Positions 1 to 5,503 of a stretch of DNA of 8,384 nt are shown in pieces. The notes under the pieces were generated by a model, which was not told the DNA's origin, did no database searches, and saw only the letters and a program-made list of their open reading frames with translations. Source of the stretch: Pedosphaera sp. (GTDB lineage: Bacteria; Verrucomicrobiota; Verrucomicrobiae; Limisphaerales; Pedosphaeraceae); assembly GCA_028293265.1 (NCBI GenBank), contig JAQGPB010000536.1, positions 1 to 8,384 of the forward strand, in the 5' to 3' direction. Made by a program: the position numbers and the translations under genes. Each line of letters starts with the position of its first letter. The first letter of the stretch is position 1.

Positions 1-1745
1 TCGTCGAGAACGAGGATGGTGTCAGCGCGGCGCAAAAGGCTGAGGCGATTGGCAACAACAAAGGTGGTGCGGCCGATCATGGCGTGGCGCAAGGCGGTGA
101 CAATCTCGTGCTCGGTCTTGGAATCAACCGACGCGGTGGGGTCGTCGAGAATCAGGATGGGCGGTTGCAGCAGGAGCGCGCGGGCGAGGGCGAGGCGCTG
201 GCGTTGGCCGCCGGAAAGGTCCACGCCGGATTCGCCGAGAACGGTCTGGTAGCCCTTGGAGAGCGCGGAAATGAAATCGTGAGCCGAGGCGGCCTTGGCA
301 GCTTCTTCGATCTGGCTTTGGGACGCGTGCGGGCTGCCGAAGGCGATGTTCGCGGCGACGGTGTTCGAGAAAAGAAAGCTTTCCTGATAGACTATGCCAA
401 TCTGGCGGCGGAAGGCGTCGAGATCAAGGGTGCGGAGTTCGTGGTCGTCCACGAGGATGCGGCCGTGCTGAGGATCGTAGAAGCGCGGGATGAGGCTGAG
501 CAAGGTGGTTTTGCCCGCGCCGGTCATGCCAAAGATGCCGATGACCTGGCCGGGTTTTGCCTCGAAAGAAATTTCGTGCAACACCGGCGATTCGGGACGG
601 TAGCCGAAGGTGACGCGGTCGAAGAGGACGCGGCCGGTGAGGCGCGCGGGGGCAATCGCGCCGGGCTGGTTCTGGACTTCGAGTGGAGTGTCGAGGACTT
701 CGAAGACGCGGCGGGCGGCGGTGAGGCTTTGCTGGACGGAGTTGGCGACGGTGGAAAGGTTGGCGACCTGCCCGGTGAATTGTTGGAGCAAACCGGCGAA
801 GACGACCAGGCCGCTGCCCAAGGCGATCCTGCCCTCGACGTAGAGCCAGCCGCCGTAAGCGAAGAGAATCACGAGGCTGAGCTGCGAGAGCAACTGGGTG
901 ATGGGGGTGAAGATGGAGAGGTCCCAGAAGATTTTTTGCTGCTGGGAGGAGACGTGGTCGTTCCCTTCCTCGAAGCGGCGGATGCGTTCGTTTTCGGCGG
1001 CGAAGCCTTTGATGGTCTGGATGCCGAGGATGCTTTCGCTGAAAAGTTCGACGAGGCTGTCGTAGAGTTCGCGGTTGCGGAGGTAACCGGGGCGCAACCG
1101 GGCCGAATAATAATGCGTGATGATGGCGAGCGGGATGGTGACGGAAAGGCAGGCGACTGTGAGCGGCGGATGGATGCGCCACATGAAAATAAAATAAGCG
1201 GCGAGCGTGATGAGCATGTTGAGGCCCTGGAGGATGACGCCGTCCACGAAAAGGCGGGTGTTCTGCACGTCGCCGGTGAGGCGGTTGAAGATGGAGCTGG
1301 AGCCGTTGACTTCGAAGAAACGGAAGCTGAGGCGTTGGAGCTTGGCGTAGAGCTTGTCGCGCAGGTCGGGGACGATTTTTCCCTGCGTGAGGCGGGCGGT
1401 GGCCATGTTGTAATGGTAGGTGAGCACGGCGCGAAGCAGCGCCTGGAGCATTATGGCGACGGACAAAACGGTGACGACTTTTACCGGCGTCCAGGAGGCG
1501 GGCGGCGTCCAGCCGTAGGGATAAACGGGCGCGCCGAGGGTCGGGTCGAGGCCGTGGCGGATGACGTCAATGACGACGCCGAGCAATTGCAGGCCGACCA
1601 GGCCGAGCAGGAGCACCACGATGCTGAGAAAAAGCGAGAGCAGACAGTCCGCGCGAAACTGCCACGCCAGCCCGAGCAGGCGGCGCAGGAGTTCGCCGGT
1701 GGAATACCGTTGCTCGGTCCGCGAATTAAACTGTGATTCAGCCAT
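1..1745 (-). CDS. ABC exporter half-transporter (MsbA-like, TMD-NBD fusion), degenerate ATPase site, 3' end cut by window
   Basis: The minus-strand frame is open from an ATG at 1745 to the window edge and gives 581 residues; the family is usually about 590-620 residues, so only a short tail is missing. Residues 1 to about 330 are a six-helix exporter transmembrane domain; the first helix is near 34-57. The rest is the ATPase domain: Walker A GMTGAGKTT (406-414, K412), Q-loop Q454, signature LSGGQ (510-514) and Walker B ILILDD (D534). Position 535, normally the catalytic Glu, is Asp, and the switch His in the 'vaHRLs' segment is Asn566 (VANRLS). Loss of both residues is typical of the inactive-site half of heterodimeric type IV exporters such as TM287/288, so I infer a partner half-transporter, probably just past the left edge. 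The substrate cannot be told (lipid, drug or peptide are all possible). No clear Shine-Dalgarno precedes the ATG, but it is the first start in the frame. The long plus-strand open frame over the same bases (84-1736) is an artefact of GC-rich codons. Confidence 0.95.
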   Translation of the reverse strand, partial: MAESQFNSRTEQRYSTGELLRRLLGLAWQFRADCLLSLFLSIVVLLLGLVGLQLLGVVIDVIRHGLDPTLGAPVYPYGWTPPASWTPVKVVTVLSVAIMLQALLRAVLTYHYNMATARLTQGKIVPDLRDKLYAKLQRLSFRFFEVNGSSSIFNRLTGDVQNTRLFVDGVILQGLNMLITLAAYFIFMWRIHPPLTVACLSVTIPLAIITHYYSARLRPGYLRNRELYDSLVELFSESILGIQTIKGFAAENERIRRFEEGNDHVSSQQQKIFWDLSIFTPITQLLSQLSLVILFAYGGWLYVEGRIALGSGLVVFAGLLQQFTGQVANLSTVANSVQQSLTAARRVFEVLDTPLEVQNQPGAIAPARLTGRVLFDRVTFGYRPESPVLHEISFEAKPGQVIGIFGMTGAGKTTLLSLIPRFYDPQHGRILVDDHELRTLDLDAFRRQIGIVYQESFLFSNTVAANIAFGSPHASQSQIEEAAKAASAHDFISALSKGYQTVLGESGVDLSGGQRQRLALARALLLQPPILILDDPTASVDSKTEHEIVTALRHAMIGRTTFVVANRLSLLRRADTILVLD

Positions 1746-1834
1746 TGTCGAAACGAAGAGAATGAGGCGTGTGGAAATTGATTTCCAGATTAAATGAAAG
1801 TTTTTTGGTTGCTGGCATGCTATCACGGTGGTGT

Positions 1835-1862
1835 GCCCCCTGCCGTTTCCCCCGATGGGGGC
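1835..1862. other. C-run/G-run intergenic hairpin (function unknown)
   Basis: In the 194-base gap between the ABC and MBL genes, GCCCCC (1835-1840) can pair with GGGGGC (1857-1862). A second C-run (1849-1853) can pair with the same G-run around a 3-base GAT loop, so two mutually exclusive hairpins are possible. No T-run follows on either strand, so a standard intrinsic terminator is not supported. It may be a weak terminator-like structure after the MBL gene, part of an interspersed repeat, or chance. I see nothing else in the gap. Confidence 0.3.
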
Positions 1863-1939
1863 GAGGGAGCAGCGTCAATCAGCCTTTGCCACTATTACGT
1901 CGCCTAACCAACAGTGGTTTCGGGAAATGGTCGGTCGAA

Positions 1940-3010
1940 TTACTGAGTGGCCCTGGTCTGAAAAGTGCGATTGTGGCCGGTGGCGGGAATGCTGATGGTG
2001 TAGGATTTGCCATCGGGCGCGACGGAGAGCTTGATGCAATTGCCGGCGCAATGGGCATCGAGGTTGGCAATGTATTCGTCAGGGGTGTTGTTGGTAGAGT
2101 CGGCGCGCAGGCTGCGGTGGACTTGATACATGGCCTGGATGGAAGGGGCGGATTTCAAGGTGGCGAAGGAATTTGGACCGCAGCCTTTTTGAGCGCCGTT
2201 GTTCATGACGGAAACGGTGGGTGCAAGGCTGTGGACAAGGAGCGGATTATTGCTGAGGTCCGTGCCGTGATGGTCCACCTGATAAACATCCACCGGGCCG
2301 ACGCGGTTTACGGGACAGACCAGGCGGGCTTCCATGTTCCAAGTCAAATCGCCGCCGTCAAAAAAGCGGAAGGGGCCAAATTCGAGGAGCATCACAATGC
2401 TGTTCGCGTTGTCGGAAGCATCAGTCTCGCCGGGTTTCGATCCGGCACAGGAAGAGTTGGTGCCAGCGCCGTCAGGAACCCGTTCGGTGAAAATCTGTTT
2501 GGCCGCGAGGCAACGAAACGAGAGCCGGGGAGCATTCTTATCCCGAGGTTGAATGAAGGGAATTGAGTCGTCCGCGTGCATGATGACGCGGCTGCCGACT
2601 TTCATCTCGCGATAGGGCTTGATAAGGAGCGGAAAGCGGGTGTCGCTCGGATTATGATCAGGGTCGCGATCGGGGATGCCGTTCTCGTGGACCGTTCCAA
2701 TTGGAATGAGTTCGGACAATTCTGGCGCGCCGCCGAAATGGTCAATGTGAAAATGCGTGGTGATGAGGTGATCAATTTTTTTGAGTCCGGCAAGTTTCGT
2801 GGCAGTTTGAAAAATGCGCGCGGCGTCGCGTCCTCCAGCCCAGCCGGTATCAATCAATACTGATTCATCCAATGGCGTGACAATCAGTGTGGCGGCTCCG
2901 CCCTCGACATCCACCCAGTAAATATCGAGCGTCTTGTCGGCCATGCCAGCTCGGCAGGCGAAGGTAAAGAACAGGAGCAGAGACAACAGAATCGAGCTTT
3001 TTGTTTTCAT
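1940..3010 (-). CDS. Exported metallo-beta-lactamase-fold hydrolase (ComEC/Rec2 soluble-domain type)
   Basis: The protein has 356 residues. The ATG at 3010 is chosen because it begins a clear Sec signal peptide: MKTK, a hydrophobic core at about residues 7-18, and a probable cut near AGMA|DK (24/25). Cys19 sits in a poor lipobox, so a lipoprotein is unlikely. The mature part is a metallo-beta-lactamase domain: strand LIDTGW (52-57), the metal motif HFHIDH (H86, H88, D90, H91), the bridging Asp in DGGD (D221) and VDHHGTD (H247/H248), the form seen in ComEC-type domains. It has none of the ComEC membrane channel segments, so it is a stand-alone secreted hydrolase acting in the periplasm or outside. 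The substrate is unknown; a phosphodiester or nucleic acid is the family guess. The insert at about 105-200 with several Cys, and the C-terminal HCAGNC, could form disulfides. The reading frame runs up to 3160, but that extension crosses a hairpin element and lacks a signal peptide. No strong Shine-Dalgarno is visible. Confidence 0.9.
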   Translation of the reverse strand: MKTKSSILLSLLLFFTFACRAGMADKTLDIYWVDVEGGAATLIVTPLDESVLIDTGWAGGRDAARIFQTATKLAGLKKIDHLITTHFHIDHFGGAPELSELIPIGTVHENGIPDRDPDHNPSDTRFPLLIKPYREMKVGSRVIMHADDSIPFIQPRDKNAPRLSFRCLAAKQIFTERVPDGAGTNSSCAGSKPGETDASDNANSIVMLLEFGPFRFFDGGDLTWNMEARLVCPVNRVGPVDVYQVDHHGTDLSNNPLLVHSLAPTVSVMNNGAQKGCGPNSFATLKSAPSIQAMYQVHRSLRADSTNNTPDEYIANLDAHCAGNCIKLSVAPDGKSYTISIPATGHNRTFQTRATQ

Positions 3011-3105
3011 GACGGGACGGCGCTGCTTTGTTTCAAGGTTTAACAGGCGGCCGATTGATGCATGATGCCGCAAGCGCCGGGTTGGATTCAATGGTGAATT
3101 GATCA

Positions 3106-3128
3106 GAGCCTCCTCAGGTCGGCTCCTA
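3106..3128. repeat. Short inverted-repeat element GAGCC/GGCTC, possible interspersed repeat
   Basis: GAGCC (3106-3110) and GGCTC (3121-3125) are exact inverted arms around a 10-base loop, followed by CTACAAAAAA. The minus strand reads TGTAGGAGCCGACCTGAGG and then AGGCTC. I recall similar GTAGGAGCCGAC elements repeated between genes in Verrucomicrobiota, but only one copy is in this window, so repeat status is inference. It lies about 100 bases upstream of the MBL start. Confidence 0.4.
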
Positions 3129-3222
3129 CAAAAAATGGCGGGGCAGGCAGGCATGCCCAAAAAGCACGCGAGTCCCCTGCCCTGCGTGGGCTGTCAAAGC
3201 GATGGACTATGGTCAACCTGTG

Positions 3223-3263
3223 GCGTTGGAAAAGCGCCAGAGGACTGGCGCATTCCAAGACGC
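3223..3263. repeat. 41-base imperfect palindrome (REP/MITE-like intergenic hairpin)
   Basis: The inner stem GCGCCAG (3234-3240) pairs perfectly with CTGGCGC (3245-3251) around the loop AGGA. An outer stem TTGGAA (3226-3231) pairs with TTCCAA (3253-3258), and GCG (3223-3225) with CGC (3261-3263). Only small asymmetric bulges (AA opposite A; GA) interrupt a 16-pair stem. It sits just 3' of the DUF2934 stop codon (3288). The structure is seen directly. The idea that it is a high-copy interspersed repeat rests on memory of similar sequences in Verrucomicrobiota. It could also protect the 3' end or end transcription of the DUF2934 message, but no T-run follows. Confidence 0.6.
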
Positions 3264-3287
3264 TATCGTGACTAAACTGGCCCGCTC

Positions 3288-3569
3288 TTAATTTTGGTGG
3301 ATGGCTGTTTGGCGCGGAGATTTTTCGGCCGGCCAATTGCTGTTGCGCGCCTTGGAGACGCGCTGGCTGGCAGCGGTCGCGGACTTGGCCGCCCGCGTCG
3401 GCGATTGTCCAGCCTGGGCCTGGCGCTCGGCCCGCAATTGCGTCTCGGCCTGGAGCCAATGTTGCGTGGCTTTCCCTTCCGGGCGGCCTTCCATTTCATA
3501 AATACGGTAAGCGCGAACCGTGATTTCTTCCCGGTTCGGTTCCTGATACAGTTTCACATGGTCGGACAT
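3288..3569 (-). CDS. DUF2934 small protein
   Basis: A 93-residue protein. Residues 14-45 match the DUF2934 pattern: EEIxxRAYxIYExEGRPEG followed by HWLQAExxL (Arg19, Ala20, Tyr21, Gly28, Arg29, Pro30, Gly32, Trp38, Ala41, Glu42). The family is short, soluble and of unknown function, and is common in Acidobacteriota, Verrucomicrobiota and Proteobacteria. The second half (46-93) is a basic Ala/Gln/Arg/Ser-rich tail with no recognisable fold, probably disordered. The start is well supported by AAAGGA seven bases before the ATG. No signal peptide or membrane helix is seen. The gene diverges from the methyltransferase at 3753 across a shared upstream region. A role cannot be assigned. Confidence 0.85.
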   Translation of the reverse strand: MSDHVKLYQEPNREEITVRAYRIYEMEGRPEGKATQHWLQAETQLRAERQAQAGQSPTRAAKSATAASQRVSKARNSNWPAEKSPRQTAIHQN

Positions 3570-3576
3570 GGCATTA

Positions 3577-3582
3577 TCCTTT
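3577..3582 (-). promoter_or_regulatory. Ribosome binding site of the DUF2934 gene
   Basis: The minus strand reads AAGAAAGGATAATGCC just before the ATG at 3569. The AGGA core is seven bases from the start codon. It is the best Shine-Dalgarno in the window and fixes this start over other options. Confidence 0.75.
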
Positions 3583-3752
3583 CTTGATTACGTTGGTCGC
3601 AGACAATTTCACTTTGCAAATTTTAGACGTGTTCCGAATGGTATGTGTTCAATCGTTTGCCCGAAGGTAGGTATTTACCCCAGTCCACGCGGCGAAAAAA
3701 CACATTGTCATTGTGTTTCCAGAAGAAAAATTAAAGTAAAAAACAAGAAGGC
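3583..3752. promoter_or_regulatory. Divergent AT-rich intergenic promoter region with a 7+7 bp palindrome
   Basis: The gap between the divergent DUF2934 and methyltransferase genes must hold both promoters. AAACACA (3698-3704) and TGTGTTT (3712-3718) are exact inverted arms with a 7-base spacer, and CATTGT occurs twice in tandem inside. A shorter palindrome GGTA-TT-TACC lies at 3670-3679. The 7+7 palindrome is about 35 bases before the methyltransferase ATG, where an operator would act. On the minus strand a TTGAAC (-35-like) is followed 19 bases on by TCTAAA, a weak promoter candidate for the DUF2934 gene. Promoter boxes are not strong enough to place with confidence. Confidence 0.45.
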
Positions 3753-4361
3753 ATGAAAACTAAAACGATGGGTGCGCCGGTCGAGGCGCTGCGTCCGGCC
3801 CGCACATGTCCGCTGCTGCTGTTTGCGCGAAATTTCTTCAAGCACCCGCGCATGCTGGGTTCGCCGATCCCCAGTTCGCAGCAATTGATCGAGGGAGTTT
3901 TGCAGCCGGTGAACTGGGTGGAGGCGCGCGTGATCATCGAGTACGGGCCGGGGGTGGGCAGTCTCACGGTGGAAATCCTGCGCCGCATGCACCCGCGGGC
4001 TATCTTGCTGGCCATCGAAACCAATGGCGATTTCGTGGAATATCTGGGCGAGGCGCTGAGCGATCCACGGCTGCGCTTGGTCCACGGGTCGGCGGCGAAG
4101 ACCGACGCGCTGCTGGCGCGGCACGGTTGCGGGCGGGCGGATTACATCATCTCGGGCATTCCTTTCAGCACGATGCCCATGGGGGGGCGGGAGACCATTC
4201 TAAATGTCACTCATGCCGCGTTGCGGCCACAAGGTGCATTCTTGGTCTACCAGTATTCGCAACGGATATTTCCCAGCCTCAAGAAGATATTCGGCGACGT
4301 ACGCCGCAATTTTTTGCTGGCGAAGCTGATTCCGATGTGGCTGTTCCAGTGTTCGCGGTGA
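3753..4361 (+). CDS. SAM-dependent methyltransferase, PmtA/COG3963-like (phospholipid N-methyltransferase family)
   Basis: A 202-residue class I methyltransferase. Residues 24-46 (FARNFFKHPRMLGSPIPSSQ and the following LI) match the N-terminal signature of the PmtA/rRNA-dimethylase-like group, usually 'FL..F...P...GsI.PSS'. Motif I is EYGPGVGSLT (63-72), the acidic end of strand 2 is E89, and the motif IV-like loop is SGIPFSTMP (134-142). The C-terminus with VYQYSQR looks complete and the length fits the family (about 190-210). Family members with known activity methylate phosphatidylethanolamine at the membrane face, so a lipid substrate is the leading guess, but many COG3963 members are untested. 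The start is uncertain: AAGAAGG lies only one base before the ATG at 3753 and is too far from the next in-frame ATG (3768); conserved sequence begins well after both. The small membrane gene follows 41 bases later on the same strand. Confidence 0.85.
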   Translation: MKTKTMGAPVEALRPARTCPLLLFARNFFKHPRMLGSPIPSSQQLIEGVLQPVNWVEARVIIEYGPGVGSLTVEILRRMHPRAILLAIETNGDFVEYLGEALSDPRLRLVHGSAAKTDALLARHGCGRADYIISGIPFSTMPMGGRETILNVTHAALRPQGAFLVYQYSQRIFPSLKKIFGDVRRNFLLAKLIPMWLFQCSR

Positions 4362-4402
4362 AGACTTCCGGTCCGTGCACTAAAGGATGCCCGTTTGAAT
4401 TC

Positions 4403-4717
4403 ATGTCATTGGCGTATTCAATTATTTCTTCTTTCAATAGGCGAGCTGACGACCATATATTCACCGTCAGTCATAACATGCCGCCTATTTTTCAAGAACC
4501 TATATGCAGACGCCTAGTCCTTGGTGGAATTCTATTCTTTATGATAGCCGGTATTCTGCCATCCAAAGACCGGTTTGTAATTTCTAATGGCCCGGTCGAA
4601 ACCATAATTACGCGTCAAGGCAATCCATTAGTTTATTGGGGCGCGGAGGCGGCGATTTTATTTGTTGCTGTTTTGCTTTGCGCAATAGCTTTTTATCGAG
4701 CGCGGAAAAACAGGTAG
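4403..4717 (+). CDS. Hypothetical small membrane protein with two helices, AT-rich
   Basis: I do not recognise a family. From the ATG at 4403 the product is 104 residues; from the in-frame ATG at 4478 it is 79 residues, starting MPPIFQEP. The part after 4478 is the convincing part: RR (36-37), a hydrophobic helix at 38-52, a loop of about 28 residues (SKDRFVISNGP onward, to about 80), a second helix at about 81-98, and a basic tail RARKNR. The basic residues at both ends predict N-in/C-in with the loop outside the membrane. Neither ATG has a well-spaced Shine-Dalgarno. GC is about 45% (108 of 240 bases by hand over 4441-4680), against 68% in a 60-base sample of the next gene, suggesting recent acquisition or relaxed selection. 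It may be co-transcribed with the methyltransferase. It converges on the SDR gene, with 17 bases between the two stop codons. Confidence 0.5.
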   Translation: MSLAYSIISSFNRRADDHIFTVSHNMPPIFQEPICRRLVLGGILFFMIAGILPSKDRFVISNGPVETIITRQGNPLVYWGAEAAILFVAVLLCAIAFYRARKNR

Positions 4718-4734
4718 TCTCAGAGTAAAGCCAC

Positions 4735-5502
4735 TCATTTGCCGGCGCTCCAGCCGCCGTCAATCATGAACGCCGTGCCGGTGACGCTGGCGGATTCGTC
4801 GCTGGCAAGATACAGGGCCGCGCCGGCAATCTCCGCGGGCTGGAGCATCTTGCCGGTCAGTTGCGTTGCGGACATTTCGCGGTAGGCTTTCGCGGGATCG
4901 GGATATTCGGAGAGGCGCGCTTTGACGAAAGGAGTTTCGACGCGGCCGGGGCAGATGCAATTGATGCGAATGCCCTGGTGCGAATGATCGAGCGCCATGC
5001 TCTTGGTCAAGCCAACCACGGCAAATTTGGTGGTGCAATAAACCGCACGGTCCCGTATTCCCACCACGCCGCCAATGGAGGCGAGGTTGATGATGGCGCC
5101 GGACTGGCGTTGGACCATTCCGGGGAGAAATGCCTTGCTGACGTTGAAGACGCCGCGCACGTTGACCGCATAAAGCCGGTCCATGTCCTCGACGGTGCTC
5201 TTCAACAAAGTGCCGACGCAGCCGATGCCGGCGTTGTTGACGAGGATGTCGAGGCGGCCATGGGCCTGCAAAACTTTTGCCGCGACGCCCTCGCAATCGG
5301 TTTCCTTGCTCACGTCGAGGCGGATGAAGTCAGACTTGCCGCCGGCGGTTTTGATTTTTTGCACGGTTGATGTGCCGCCGTCTTCGTTAATGTCGGCGAC
5401 GATCACAAACGCACCGGCTTGCGCAAAGGTTTCGGCAATGGCCGCGCCTATGCCTGAACCGGCTCCGGTTACCAGCGCGATCTTGTCAGTCAGTTTAAAC
5501 AT
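4735..5502 (-). CDS. Classical short-chain dehydrogenase/reductase (SDR family)
   Basis: A full-length 255-residue classical SDR, a soluble NAD(P)-dependent oxidoreductase. Visible motifs are the cofactor loop TGAGSGIG (12-19), Asp37 at the end of strand 2 (favours NAD(H) over NADP(H)), LDV (62-64), NNAG (89-92), and the catalytic tetrad Asn114, Ser142, Tyr155, Lys159 in YCTTK. After these come the CPGRVETPF loop (184-192) and the C-terminal GTAFMIDGGW typical of FabG-like and 3-hydroxyacid/sugar-alcohol dehydrogenases. All key residues are present, so it should be active. The substrate cannot be told, and calling it fabG would be over-reach. The ATG at 5502 lies one base after the DUF748 stop codon, with a GGA inside the end of that gene as a modest ribosome site, so translation is probably coupled. 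Confidence 0.95.
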   Translation of the reverse strand: MFKLTDKIALVTGAGSGIGAAIAETFAQAGAFVIVADINEDGGTSTVQKIKTAGGKSDFIRLDVSKETDCEGVAAKVLQAHGRLDILVNNAGIGCVGTLLKSTVEDMDRLYAVNVRGVFNVSKAFLPGMVQRQSGAIINLASIGGVVGIRDRAVYCTTKFAVVGLTKSMALDHSHQGIRINCICPGRVETPFVKARLSEYPDPAKAYREMSATQLTGKMLQPAEIAGAALYLASDESASVTGTAFMIDGGWSAGK

Positions 5503-5503
5503 A

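Noticed and set aside
84..1736. A 550-residue plus-strand open frame rich in Glu, Gly, Ala and Asp
   Set aside because: It is the antisense shadow of the ABC exporter, which shows all ATPase motifs on the other strand.
1769..2566. Plus-strand open frame of 265 residues opposite the MBL gene
   Set aside because: The minus strand encodes a signal peptide and the complete metal-binding motif set; the plus-strand product has no recognisable features.
3011..3160. A 50-residue N-terminal extension of the MBL protein
   Set aside because: It crosses the GAGCC/GGCTC element and would bury the signal peptide; the start at 3010 explains the protein better.
3806..4402. A 303-residue plus-strand frame joining the methyltransferase region to the small membrane protein
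   Set aside because: Its first 199 residues overlap the methyltransferase in another frame and look like a shadow; only the part after 4403 is plausible.
4718..4734. Bidirectional terminator between the convergent small membrane gene and the SDR gene
   Set aside because: The 17-base gap contains no inverted repeat or T-run.
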